NCBI GenBank assembly: GCA_035547155.1
Contig: DASZVJ010000011.1
Span: 1-39,057 of the forward strand
Direction of reading: 5' to 3'
Length of the DNA: 39,057 nucleotides
Origin: CAZNMF01 sp035547155
Lineage (GTDB): Bacteria; Acidobacteriota; Vicinamibacteria; Vicinamibacterales; SCN-69-37
Under the pieces are notes generated by a model. The model saw nothing but the letters and a program-made list of their open reading frames with translations. It was not told the origin of the DNA and made no database searches. The stretch's first letter is position 1. Each line of letters begins with the position of its first letter. Position numbers and translations under genes: made by a program. Shown piece by piece: positions 26,285 to 37,356 of this stretch.

Positions 26285-26757
26285 GGCTGAGACGTGCGCT
26301 GAATCTTCTGCAGGATCGACGTCGTCGACCAGCCCTGCTCGATTGGCACGCGAACAACGATGCCGCCGCGGGCCTCGACGGTCTCTCGGCCGACGATCCG
26401 ATCGGCCGCCCAATCGGCGCCTTTGACGAGAACGTCTGGCTGAATCGCTCGAACGATCTCGTCCGGCGTCGGCTCATCGAAGATCACGACGGCGTCGACG
26501 CATTCGAGCGCGGCCAGAATCTCCGCGCGCTCCCGTTCCGGCGTGACCGGACGTTCCGGTCCCTTGTTGCCGCGCGCGGATCGATCCGAGTTCACGGCGA
26601 CGACCAGCGCGTCACCCTGGGCGCGTGCCGACTTCAGATAGCGCACGTGTCCGGGGTGCAGCAGATCGAATACGCCATTCGTGAACACGACGCGGCGGCC
26701 GGCATGGCGCCACGACTCCACGAGCGTGCGAGCAGACGAGCGATCGAGCACAGGCAT
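26281..26757 (-). CDS. rfaE2: D-glycero-beta-D-manno-heptose 1-phosphate adenylyltransferase
   Basis: A 158-residue cytidylyltransferase-like nucleotidyltransferase, equivalent to the C-terminal half of HldE. It makes ADP-heptose for the lipopolysaccharide core. FTNGVFDLLHPGH (about 25-37) contains the HxGH catalytic motif at 34-37. NSDRSARGNKGPERPV (about 55-70) is the diagnostic RfaE2 loop, and LVKGADWAADRIVG and the C-terminal GWSTTSILQKI complete it. The kinase half is not encoded next to it, so kinase and transferase are separate genes here. It lies between the Wzt gene (27 bp) and mfd (4-bp overlap), matching a surface-polysaccharide context. Confidence 0.93.
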
Positions 26758-26784
26758 GTCGAGAGCCGAACAACGGCCGCGGAA

Positions 26785-28104
26785 TCAGGGCTTCAGCCGG
26801 AAGGTCACCGTCGGAGAGAACGCCCAGCGATGCTTCGGCCGGTAGATGCCGATGTCCTTCAGCCGCGACTTCACACGGAACGTGTGCAGAAGACGATGAT
26901 AATCGTACGGCGTGCCGTCGCGCCGGTGAACCGCGACGTCGAGCTTGTAGGTCCCTTCGACCAGGTCGAGCGCGTCGATCTCCAGCCGCACGTCGGACGA
27001 GCCGGTCAGCTCCGCCGGCTCGTACTCCTCGATATCGGTGTTCGTGCCGTAGACACACACGCCTTCGGCGTTGAAGATGCCGATGCCGAACGCGAAATCC
27101 GCGATCGGTTTCGGCGTCGACACGGTGAACTGAATCGTCACCGGCTCGCCGGTATGGAAGATCTGCGTCGGCTGACCGTGATCGCCGAACAGCGTCACGT
27201 TCGAAATCTGCGCGCCGCCGATGCCCCATCGACCTTCCGTCGCGCGCGTCATGTCCTCGACGATCCCGTGCGCTTCGATGGCGCCGTCCGGCGAGGCCTC
27301 GGCGACGTCGGCTTCCTGCTGATGCTTCGCGTCAGCGGCCGCGAGCTCCTGCTCTTCCTGCCGCTCGACGTCGGTCATGTACGCGCCGATGACCCGTTTC
27401 GGATCGCCCTCTTCGCGCTTGTGCCCGTGATCCAGCCAGAGCGCCTCGTCGCAGAAGCGCTCGACGAGGCCGAGCGAGTGCGTCACGAGCAGGATCGTCT
27501 TGTTGCGGCGCTTGAACTCGCCGAACTTGTCGAGGCACTTGTGCGTGAAGCCCTCATCGCCGACTGCGAGCACTTCGTCCACGAGCAACACGTCTGGATC
27601 GACGTGAATCGCCACGGCGAACCCGAGCCGCATGTACATGCCGGACGAATAGGTCTTGACAGGCGCGTCGATGAACTCCCGCAGCTCGGCGAAGTCGACG
27701 ATCTCGTCGAAGCGCTGTTGGATCTCGTGCCGCGAGAGCCCGAGCATGATGCCGTTGATGAAGACGTTCTCGCGTCCCGAGATCTCGGGATGGAAACCCG
27801 CACCGAGCTCGATGAGCGCCGAGATGCGGCCGCGCACGCGCACCGTACCGCTCGTCGGCTTCGTGATGCCGGCGACGAGCTTCAATGTCGTGCTCTTGCC
27901 GGAGCCGTTTCGCCCGATCACGCCAAGCGTTTGGCCAGGCACCACGCGGCAGCTGAGGTCCTGCACCGCAGTGAAGGTCTCGCGCGGCTGCAGATCGCGC
28001 ATGAGGCTGCGCTGCAGCAACGCGCTCTTCAACGTGGCGAACTGGCGGCCGCCATATCGGCGGTAGATCTTCGTGACGCGATCGAGCTCGATGGCCGGCG
28101 TCAT
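26785..28104 (-). CDS. Polysaccharide ABC transporter ATP-binding protein, Wzt-type
   Basis: A 439-residue ATPase for export of O-antigen or another surface glycan. The nucleotide-binding domain (about 1-250) has Walker A GRNGSGKST (about 63-71), signature YSSGMYMRLGFA (about 154-165), Walker B DVLLVDEVLAVGD and the switch His in VTHSL. A Glu/Ala-rich linker (about 240-270) leads to a C-terminal beta-sandwich (about 285-430) of the Wzt_C type that in other systems reads the non-reducing-end cap of the glycan. The presence of that domain suggests chain-terminated O-polysaccharide export. Its ATG overlaps the permease stop by 4 bp. Confidence 0.92.
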   Translation of the reverse strand: MTPAIELDRVTKIYRRYGGRQFATLKSALLQRSLMRDLQPRETFTAVQDLSCRVVPGQTLGVIGRNGSGKSTTLKLVAGITKPTSGTVRVRGRISALIELGAGFHPEISGRENVFINGIMLGLSRHEIQQRFDEIVDFAELREFIDAPVKTYSSGMYMRLGFAVAIHVDPDVLLVDEVLAVGDEGFTHKCLDKFGEFKRRNKTILLVTHSLGLVERFCDEALWLDHGHKREEGDPKRVIGAYMTDVERQEEQELAAADAKHQQEADVAEASPDGAIEAHGIVEDMTRATEGRWGIGGAQISNVTLFGDHGQPTQIFHTGEPVTIQFTVSTPKPIADFAFGIGIFNAEGVCVYGTNTDIEEYEPAELTGSSDVRLEIDALDLVEGTYKLDVAVHRRDGTPYDYHRLLHTFRVKSRLKDIGIYRPKHRWAFSPTVTFRLKP

Positions 28105-28916
28105 ACGACCTCGGCGAACGAGTCACGCAGACGGTCGAAAAGCCAGTACCCGACGAGAAACAGCAGGCAGGACGCGGCTCCCATCACCAGCAGCCACATC
28201 AGATGCCCGTTCACGAACGTGTCGCCAGGATGTTCCGGATGGAAGAACAGGATTTCCTGATACGACACGGACAGATGGAAGAACGGGTTGATGTTGAACA
28301 GCCACTTCAACGCCTGGACGTTCTTCGCCTGGTAGTCGTAGATGATTGGCGTCGCGAAGAACCAGAACGTCAGCAGGTTCGCGACGAGATCCCGCAGATC
28401 GCGAAAGTGCACGGTCAGCGACGACACGACGAGCGCCAACGCGATCGTGAAGATCAGCTGAATCAGCACGACCAGCGGAAACCACGGCAGATTGGCGGGA
28501 TGCGGGTAGTGGTGCGTGCCCGCCATGAACGCCGCGAGGATCGGGAGACCCAGCAGGAAGTGCACCATGTTCGCAAGCACGGTGACGATCGGCAGCACTT
28601 CGGCTGGAAACAGCACTTTCTTGATGAGGTTCCCGCCGGAAATCAGCGAGCCCGCCGCTTCGTTGATCGATGTCTGGAACCACGTCCATGGCAGCAGGCC
28701 GCAGAACATGAACACCGAGTACGGCCGCGTGCGTTCCTCCTCGTTCGGCATGATGTAGGCGAACACGAACGTGTAGACCGACAGCAGCAGCAGCGGATTG
28801 ACGAACGACCAGAAGAAACCGAGCACCGATCCGCGATAGCGCGCTTTCAGCTCGCGAACGACCAGGCTCTGGATCAAGCCGCGGTGGCGCAGCAGGCTGG
28901 CGAGATTAGTCCACAT
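28101..28916 (-). CDS. Polysaccharide ABC transporter permease, Wzm-type (ABC-2)
   Basis: A 271-residue inner-membrane permease with six hydrophobic segments. The amphipathic N-terminus RGLIQSLVVRELKARYRGSV (about 12-31) with the RELKxRYRGS motif, FFWSFVNPLLLLSVYTFVF (about 34-52) and FCGLLPWTWFQTSI (about 71-84) are the hallmark of Wzm/RfbA-type ABC-2 exporters. It pairs with the Wzt-type ATPase encoded immediately downstream with a 4-bp overlap. Its start overlaps the PP2C gene by 11 bp. The glycan substrate cannot be told, and no glycosyltransferase genes lie in the window. Confidence 0.92.
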   Translation of the reverse strand: MWTNLASLLRHRGLIQSLVVRELKARYRGSVLGFFWSFVNPLLLLSVYTFVFAYIMPNEEERTRPYSVFMFCGLLPWTWFQTSINEAAGSLISGGNLIKKVLFPAEVLPIVTVLANMVHFLLGLPILAAFMAGTHHYPHPANLPWFPLVVLIQLIFTIALALVVSSLTVHFRDLRDLVANLLTFWFFATPIIYDYQAKNVQALKWLFNINPFFHLSVSYQEILFFHPEHPGDTFVNGHLMWLLVMGAASCLLFLVGYWLFDRLRDSFAEVV

Positions 28917-29676
28917 CGACCTGCAGCATCGCCACCGTGATGTTGTCCGGTCCGCCGCCGTCGTTGGCGGCGTTGATGAGCGCCTGGCAGAGCGAGTCGA
29001 GATCCCCGTCCGTCGAGAGAATCCGCTCGATGATCGGCTTGACGACGACGCTCGACAGGCCGTCGGAGCAGATCAGAAATCGATCGCCGGACTCGACGGG
29101 CACGACCGCCACGTCGACGTCGGGATCGTCGCCGCCGGCGAGCGCCCGCGTGACGACGTTGCGCCAGGGATGGCGCCGCGCATCCGACTCGGAGATGTTG
29201 CCCGCGCGTACCTGCTCGCTGACCCAGGAGTGATCCTGCGTCAGCTGCTCGAGCTGATTCTTGCGCCAGCGATAGATGCGGCTGTCACCGACGTGTGCGA
29301 CGACAGGCTGCTCGCGGCCGACGAGCAGCGCGGCTGCCGTCGTCGCCATGCCGCGCAGGGCTTCGTTGCCGTCCATCGCATCGGAGATGCGGCGATTGGC
29401 GAGACGGAATGCCGCCTTCAGACGGTTGCCCTCGAGCGTCAGCGAGGGATCGTACGGAAACGGCCACGTCCGGTTGACGTCGGCGCTCTTCGTATCGGCG
29501 ATGAACGCTTCGATCGCGTCGACGGCGAGCTTCGAGGCGATTTCGCCGGCGGCATGGCCGCCCATGCCGTCGGCCACGAGGAAGAGGCCGAGGTCGGGCC
29601 GCACGGAGTACGAGTCTTCGTTCTCCTCCCGGCGCAAGCCCGGGTGGGACGCCACCGCCGAGGTAATGCGCAGCAT
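28906..29676 (-). CDS. PP2C-family serine/threonine protein phosphatase
   Basis: A 256-residue PppA/Stp1-like phosphatase, started at ATG 29676 (a TTG two codons before is the only alternative). All metal and phosphate motifs are present: GLRREENEDSY (about 13-23), ADGMGGHAAGE with Asp36 and Gly37, GDSRIYRWR, LTQDHSW, FLICSDGLS and the C-terminal GGGPDNITVAML. No regulatory domain or membrane anchor is present, and no Hanks-type kinase lies in the window. Only 6 bp separate it from atpC and it overlaps the permease gene by 11 bp, so it is embedded in the ATP synthase and exporter transcription unit. Confidence 0.93.
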   Translation of the reverse strand: MLRITSAVASHPGLRREENEDSYSVRPDLGLFLVADGMGGHAAGEIASKLAVDAIEAFIADTKSADVNRTWPFPYDPSLTLEGNRLKAAFRLANRRISDAMDGNEALRGMATTAAALLVGREQPVVAHVGDSRIYRWRKNQLEQLTQDHSWVSEQVRAGNISESDARRHPWRNVVTRALAGGDDPDVDVAVVPVESGDRFLICSDGLSSVVVKPIIERILSTDGDLDSLCQALINAANDGGGPDNITVAMLQVDVD

Positions 29677-29682
29677 GAGCAA

Positions 29683-30108
29683 TTACGTGCGCGACCGGCC
29701 CTGGCGCGACACGTTGAGGCGCGTGATGGCGCGGAGCAGCGCGATGCGCGCCCGTTCCGCATCGAAATCGGTCGTCGTCGGACGCGACAGCCGTTCTTCG
29801 GCGCGGCGCTTCGACGCCTCCGCGCGCTGGATGTCGATGTCTTCAGCCCGTTCAGCCACCTGCGCGAGAATCGACACGCGATCGGGCAGCACTTCCGCGA
29901 AGCCGCCGTCGATGAATGCGTAGACCTTGACCGAGCCCTTGCGGTACCACATCTCGCCGGTCTGCAAGGCCGCGAGCAGCGGGGCATGGCCGGGCAGCAC
30001 GCCGAAATAGCCCGCTTCGCCCGGCAGCTCCACCTCGTCGACCTGCTCGTGGTAGACGGCGCGCTCGGGCGTCACGAACTCCAGCGTCAGGTGACCAGGA
30101 ATCGCCAT
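29683..30108 (-). CDS. atpC: ATP synthase F1 subunit epsilon
   Basis: 141 residues, the usual length. The N-terminal beta-sandwich has LEFVTPERAVYHEQVDEVEL (about 9-28), the conserved PGEAGYFGVLPGHAPLLAAL (about 29-48), and IDGGFAEVLPDRVSILAQVAE. The C-terminal helical hairpin (about 86-135) is present, so the inhibitory conformation seen in other bacteria is possible. Only 3 bp separate it from atpD and 6 bp from the PP2C gene. Confidence 0.95.
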   Translation of the reverse strand: MAIPGHLTLEFVTPERAVYHEQVDEVELPGEAGYFGVLPGHAPLLAALQTGEMWYRKGSVKVYAFIDGGFAEVLPDRVSILAQVAERAEDIDIQRAEASKRRAEERLSRPTTTDFDAERARIALLRAITRLNVSRQGRSRT

Positions 30109-30111
30109 GAT

Positions 30112-31554
<1,443 letters not shown>

Positions 31555-31611
31555 GTCTGTATCTCTCACTTCGTCTTCATGGGCGGCGATCGGCGCGTGT
31601 GCGGACGGCCG

Positions 31612-32478
31612 TCACAACGCCTGCGCGCCCGACACCACTTCGATGATCTCGCGCGTGATCGCGGCCTGACGCAGCTTGTTCATGTAGAGCGTCAAGCTGT
31701 CGATCATCTCGGTCGAGTTGCGCGTCGCGGCGTCCATCGCCGTCATCTGTGCGGCAAAGAACGCCGCGTTCGATTCGAGCAGCGCACGCAGGACCTGCGC
31801 GACCACGAGCCGGTGCAGCAGCACGTCCAGGATTCGCTCGGGCGACGGCTCGAACAGATATTCCGTCGTGTCGGCGCCCGCCGGCTCGTCGGCGATCGGC
31901 GCGAGCGGCAGGAGCGGCTCGACGACGACCTTCTGCTGAATGACGGACTTGAACTCGTTGTAAATCAGATAGACGCTGTCGACCTTGCCGTCGATGAAAT
32001 CGGCGACCGCCGGAGCGGCAATCGCTTCCGCTTCCGCGAACGTGATCACCTTCGGCAAGTTGACATAGTCGAACCGCACGGGCAGGCCGCGGCGGCCGAG
32101 AAAATCGCGGCTCTTGCGGCCGACGAGCCCGAGCGACACCGCGCGTCCCGCATTCTCACGCAGGAATGCGCCGACGGCCTTGATGACGTTCGTGTTGAAG
32201 CTGCCGCACAGGCCGCGATCCGCCGTAATCGCAATCACGAGCGTCGGACCGACCTGCGCGCCGTGCCGCCGCTGTAGCAGCGGATGCGCGTGCGGGTCGA
32301 TGCGCGACGCGACGCTGGCGAGCACGTGGCGTGCCTGGCGCGCGAACGGCCGGGTCGCGATGACACGCTCCTGCGCGCGGCGCAGCTTGGACGCCGCGAC
32401 CATCTTCATGGCCTTGGTGATCTGCTGCGTCGATTTCACGGCGCGGATGCGCCGGCGCATGTCGATGAGAGAAGGCAC
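31612..32478 (-). CDS. atpG: ATP synthase F1 subunit gamma
   Basis: The central rotor shaft, 288 residues. The N-terminal coiled-coil helix with RRRIRAVKSTQQITKAMKMV (about 8-27) and the C-terminal partner helix with AMDAATRNSTEMIDSLTLYM (about 241-260) are the two conserved ends, and GLCGSFN (about 80-86) is present in the Rossmann-like middle. It lies 25 bp after atpA and 57 bp before atpD. Confidence 0.96.
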   Translation of the reverse strand: MPSLIDMRRRIRAVKSTQQITKAMKMVAASKLRRAQERVIATRPFARQARHVLASVASRIDPHAHPLLQRRHGAQVGPTLVIAITADRGLCGSFNTNVIKAVGAFLRENAGRAVSLGLVGRKSRDFLGRRGLPVRFDYVNLPKVITFAEAEAIAAPAVADFIDGKVDSVYLIYNEFKSVIQQKVVVEPLLPLAPIADEPAGADTTEYLFEPSPERILDVLLHRLVVAQVLRALLESNAAFFAAQMTAMDAATRNSTEMIDSLTLYMNKLRQAAITREIIEVVSGAQAL

Positions 32479-32503
32479 GTCGGTCTCGCGTGTTCGCCCG
32501 GCG

Positions 32504-34027
<1,524 letters not shown>

Positions 34028-34099
34028 TGCCGTCCTTCGCGGGCACATCTCGGGGCCCGCTTCGTGCCCGGGCGCCTCACACGCGCCGGGCGATGCGTT

Positions 34100-34648
34100 C
34101 TATGCCTCGCCGAGCAACCGCTCGCGCAACCGCGCCATCTGCCGGACGACGCTGCCGTCGATGACCAGACTGCCGACGCGCGCGACGACACCGCCGACGA
34201 TCGACGGATCGACGCGCGGCTGAATCGTCACCTGCCGGCCAGTCACCTTGCCCAGCGCCGCAGCCAGTGCGGCTTCGTCATGGGCCGGCAGCGGCACCGC
34301 CGTGACGACGTCGGCGGACACGACCTTGGCGGCGTCCATCACGCGCGCTTCGAAGGCGTCCCGGATCGCGGCGAGCAGCCGCAGCCGATCGCGATCCGCC
34401 AGAAACAGCAGCAGCCGGCGCACTTCATCGGCGAGATCGCCGATCTGCGACAACAGCGCTTCGACAACCGCGCGCTTCTTTCGCGGCACGATCAGCGGCG
34501 CCGCAAAAACAGCCGACAGATCGGCATGCTCGCCGACGAGCGCGACGACGGCCGACAGGTCGCGACGGGCCACGTCGACGCGCTGCGACCTGGCCGCCAC
34601 GTCGAACAGGGCATTCGCGTATTGTCGGGCGACAGACTGATCGCTCAT
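34100..34648 (-). CDS. atpH: ATP synthase F1 subunit delta
   Basis: 182 residues from ATG 34648, where the family's SVARQYANALFDVA helix begins; the open frame extends 75 codons upstream but that part looks like untranslated leader. The C-terminal domain keeps VTAVPLPAHDEAALAAAL and the DPSIVGGVVARVGSLVIDGS block (about 150-169). It binds the top of F1 to the stator b subunits, whose genes are not here. First of the atp genes, preceded by a promoter about 190 bp upstream. Confidence 0.93.
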   Translation of the reverse strand: MSDQSVARQYANALFDVAARSQRVDVARRDLSAVVALVGEHADLSAVFAAPLIVPRKKRAVVEALLSQIGDLADEVRRLLLFLADRDRLRLLAAIRDAFEARVMDAAKVVSADVVTAVPLPAHDEAALAAALGKVTGRQVTIQPRVDPSIVGGVVARVGSLVIDGSVVRQMARLRERLLGEA

Positions 34649-34835
34649 GAACGGCGCTCGATCGCTTTCTCGTGAATCCTTCGCCGGCCGGCGAGGAGGC
34701 GGCATTCGACCGGTCTTCGTACCGCGCCTGTGAGGGCGTGGTGTACGCACGACCGGGCAGCACGTCCCCAACGGCGTTGGCCGCGGGAAGCGGAGGCCCA
34801 TAGGCCGGTCACACTGCCCTTCGGCAAAACGTAAA
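34649..34835 (-). promoter_or_regulatory. Long 5' leader of the atp operon
   Basis: About 180 nt between the predicted transcription start (near 34829) and the atpH ATG. It is GC-rich with several short inverted repeats and in-frame with atpH but without protein-like character. It could carry translational control or a structured RNA; no known riboswitch recognised. Confidence 0.35.
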
Positions 34836-34865
34836 TTTATACCATTCGGCGCCAAATACCGGCAA
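34836..34865 (-). promoter_or_regulatory. Sigma-70-type promoter upstream of atpH
   Basis: On the minus strand: TTGCCG (34865-34860), an 18-bp spacer, then TATAAA (34841-34836). The surroundings are the most AT-rich part of the parB-atpH gap. It probably drives atpHAGDC and the genes downstream. Confidence 0.6.
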
Positions 34866-34917
34866 CTCGACACGCGCCGCCCCGTGCAGGCGGAAGGCTC
34901 GCCCCGATATCCGCGAG

Positions 34918-35802
34918 CTAGCGCGTCTCGGTCAACCGCTCGAACAGGCGATGGAGCTCGTCTTCGGACGTGAAGTCGATTTCGATTCGTCCGCCTCGTC
35001 CCTTGCGCACGATACGCGTGCGCGTGCCCAGCGCGAGCTTCAATTGCTCTTCGGCCGCGCGGGTGTTGGGATCGACGACCTTCGGCGGCGGCTCGGGGGC
35101 CGGCGTCACTTCGCGCCGGACGAGCGCCTCGGTCTCGCGCACGGAAAGCTGCCGGGAGACGACTTCCCTTGCGAGCGTGCGCTGCGCGGCCTCGTCGGTC
35201 AGCCCCAGCAATGCGCGCGCGTGCCCCATGCTGAGCGCATTGGACGCCAGGTCGTTGCGTACTTCGACGGGCAGCCGGAGCAACCGCACGTAGTTGGCGA
35301 CCGTCGCGCGATCCTTGCCGACCGAGCTGGCGATCGCTTCCTGTGACAGCTTCAGCTCGTCGGCGAGCCGGCGATACGCCTGTGCCTCTTCGATCGGATT
35401 CAGATCTTCCCGCTGAATGTTCTCGATCAACGCGACCTGCAGCAGATTCGCATCGTCGATGTCGCGGATGGTGACGGGGACCTTGAGTAGCCCGGCGCGC
35501 TGCGCCGCGCGCCAGCGGCGCTCGCCGGCGACGATTTCGTAACGATTGCCCGATGGCCGCACGAGAATCGGCTGAATCACGCCGTTGCTGCGGATCGACT
35601 GCGCGAGCTCCTCGAGCGTGTGCTCGTCGATGCTCATGCGCGGCTGGCGCGGATTCGGCGTCAGCAGATCGATGTCGATTTCCGTGGGCCGCGCGGGCGT
35701 TGTCGAGGCGGGCGCCGCCACGGCGGCGGACGGCCGTGGTGGCGGCGCGGGCGGAATCAGCGCGCTCAAGCCTCGTCCGAGCGCAGGTCGTTTTTCGGCC
35801 AT
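34918..35802 (-). CDS. parB: Chromosome partitioning protein ParB
   Basis: A 294-residue ParB/Spo0J. It starts ALGRGLSALIP (about 6-16), the ParA-contacting N-terminus typical of chromosomal ParB. The CTPase/clamp domain has NPRQPR (about 50-55), GERRWRA (about 93-99) and ENIQREDLNPIEEAQAY (about 124-140). The HTH (about 150-200: LSQEAIASSVGKDRATVANY) binds parS, and the C-terminal dimerisation domain (about 250-290) is present. A perfect parS lies upstream of parA, and parA precedes it by 9 bp. Confidence 0.96.
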   Translation of the reverse strand: MAEKRPALGRGLSALIPPAPPPRPSAAVAAPASTTPARPTEIDIDLLTPNPRQPRMSIDEHTLEELAQSIRSNGVIQPILVRPSGNRYEIVAGERRWRAAQRAGLLKVPVTIRDIDDANLLQVALIENIQREDLNPIEEAQAYRRLADELKLSQEAIASSVGKDRATVANYVRLLRLPVEVRNDLASNALSMGHARALLGLTDEAAQRTLAREVVSRQLSVRETEALVRREVTPAPEPPPKVVDPNTRAAEEQLKLALGTRTRIVRKGRGGRIEIDFTSEDELHRLFERLTETR

Positions 35803-35811
35803 GACGAGCTC

Positions 35812-36654
35812 CTACTCCTGTTCCGGTTCCGGCGCAGACGCCGGCGCGGCCGTCTCGGAACTCGCCGGCGTCGAGCGCTGGCGCTCACGCGCGAGGAACT
35901 CATGTGCGAGTGCCACATAAGCCTCGGCGCCGCGTGACCGCGCGTCGTAGAGAATGACCGGCACGCCGTGGCTCGGCGCCTCACCGAGCCTGATGTTGCG
36001 CGGGATCACCGTGCGATACACCTGATCGCCGAAGAACTCGCGAATATTGGCGCTCACCTGCTGCCCCAGGTTGGTCCGATCGTCGTACATCGTCAGCAGC
36101 ACGCCTTCGACGGCGAGACGCGGGTTGAGCGCGGCGCGGACGCGATCGATGGTCGCCATCAACTCGGCAATGCCTTCGAGCGCGAAGTACTCGCAATTGA
36201 GGGGGATCAGCACGGCGTCGGCGGCGACGAGCGCATTGAGCGTGAGCAGGCCGAGCGACGGCGGCGAGTCCACGAAGATGTAGTCGAACTCCGGCGCGAG
36301 CGACGCCAGCACGCGCTCGAGCCGCCGCTCGCGGGCCTCGAGGCCGACGAGCTCGATCTCGGCGCCGGTGAGATCACGGTCGGCTGGAATGAGCGATAGA
36401 TGGTCGACGCCTGTCGGTACAACGAACTCGTGCGGATCGCCGTCACTCGTGAGCGCCTCATAGGCGGTACCGCCCGGGCCGGGACTTCCCTTTTGCCCGA
36501 CGCCACTCGTCAGATTGCCCTGCGGATCGAGGTCAACGAGCAGGACGCGCTGATTGGCCATCGCCAGCGACGCGCCGAGATTGATGGCGGTGGTCGTCTT
36601 GGCGACGCCGCCTTTCTGATTGGCGACGGCGAGGATCTTGGCGCGCTCGTTCAT
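35812..36654 (-). CDS. parA: Chromosome partitioning ATPase ParA/Soj
   Basis: A 280-residue deviant Walker ATPase. NQKGGVAKTTTAINLGASLA (about 12-31) is the P-loop with the signature Lys, VLLVDLDPQGN (about 38-48) the A-prime motif, and YIFVDSPPSLGLLT (about 125-138) Walker B. Only a short N-terminus precedes the P-loop, as in chromosomal Soj. The C-terminal 25 residues are an Ala/Glu/Pro-rich tail, beyond the usual end. It moves origin regions apart by gradient on the nucleoid together with ParB. Upstream, 36655-36690 is AT-rich and likely holds the promoter. Confidence 0.96.
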   Translation of the reverse strand: MNERAKILAVANQKGGVAKTTTAINLGASLAMANQRVLLVDLDPQGNLTSGVGQKGSPGPGGTAYEALTSDGDPHEFVVPTGVDHLSLIPADRDLTGAEIELVGLEARERRLERVLASLAPEFDYIFVDSPPSLGLLTLNALVAADAVLIPLNCEYFALEGIAELMATIDRVRAALNPRLAVEGVLLTMYDDRTNLGQQVSANIREFFGDQVYRTVIPRNIRLGEAPSHGVPVILYDARSRGAEAYVALAHEFLARERQRSTPASSETAAPASAPEPEQE

Positions 36655-36720
36655 TTGTTATATGACCAAATATAATTTCCAATGTATCGAATGCAGAGTG
36701 AATTCTCGACGGTGTTTGCA
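36655..36720 (-). promoter_or_regulatory. AT-rich probable parA promoter region
   Basis: The sequence next to the parA ATG is far more AT-rich than anything around it. On the minus strand, TATATT lies 14 nt before the ATG. A matching -35 is weak (TCTGCA at 17 bp). The start point is not certain. Confidence 0.4.
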
Positions 36721-36795
36721 TGCCTCGTCAAGTCCAGGGCATTGCTACTGAAAATCGGTCAAAGAAGATCAACCAAAGGGATAAACAAACGGTTG

Positions 36796-36811
36796 TGTTC
36801 CACGTGGAACA
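36796..36811. promoter_or_regulatory. parS centromere site
   Basis: TGTTCCACGTGGAACA, a perfect 16-bp palindrome matching the ParB target (core CCACGTGG flanked by GTT/AAC). It lies 142 bp upstream of parA. Such sites cluster near the replication origin. Confidence 0.93.
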
Positions 36812-36877
36812 TCTCGCGAGGTTCACTCGCCGTCGGTACGGCTGTCGCTTAACGTCGAGTTTGGAGCTGCCTCCAAG

Positions 36878-37273
36878 ATGCCCGTTGACCTGCGCTTCAT
36901 CGCCACAAGCGCAGTCGTGGCTCAGGTCCTCTCCGTCGACATAAGGACTGCCGCTCGGCCATCCTCATCGAAACTGACTGACATGGAGGAAGCGCTGCTG
37001 CTCGGGGCAGACATGCGCCGCGCGGCGAACCTGATGGGCGTTGCGCACGACGAGCCTATTTCAGGCGATCCCAGCCACGGCGCACAACCCGCGCATTTCT
37101 CTATGGGCAGACACATCTCCACGATGTCAGTAGAAACGATGATCACTGGCTGTGCTACGTCGCCAATGAACTCGCCAAGAGATCGGTGCTGGTCTAGTTT
37201 GAATTCAGGGCTGCATAGCGGCTCTGAAACTCCCCCAAAGCCTGTTGATCTTGCGTCGGAGGTACGGCGATGA
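36878..37273 (+). CDS. Uncertain hypothetical ORF in low-GC region
   Basis: A 131-codon frame without recognisable domain. Its first 60 residues are protein-like (a hydrophobic strand near 7-20 and a helix with EEALLLGADMRRAANL), but the rest is Ser/Pro/Thr-rich with no pattern. An opposite-strand frame of 129 codons (36922-37311) is equally open, and no strong Shine-Dalgarno is present. This stretch may instead hold gene remnants. Listed only because the 700-bp interval between parA and the Ntn-hydrolase gene contains nothing better besides parS. Confidence 0.2.
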   Translation: MPVDLRFIATSAVVAQVLSVDIRTAARPSSSKLTDMEEALLLGADMRRAANLMGVAHDEPISGDPSHGAQPAHFSMGRHISTMSVETMITGCATSPMNSPRDRCWSSLNSGLHSGSETPPKPVDLASEVRR

Positions 37274-37356
37274 TGCCGGCTCCGAAGCTGCCGGTTCCCT
37301 CTTCCCGCCATCGGCTATTCCAGCCGAAGCCGCGCCGGCTTCCACGAGGTAGGCGA

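Noticed and set aside
36720..36944. A 74-codon plus-strand frame spanning parS
   Set aside because: It includes the parS palindrome (read as VFHVEH), has no ribosome-binding site and no protein-like pattern; a shadow frame.
36922..37311. 129-codon minus-strand frame in the low-GC region
   Set aside because: No recognisable motif, overlaps an equally open plus-strand frame and the following Ntn-hydrolase 5' region.
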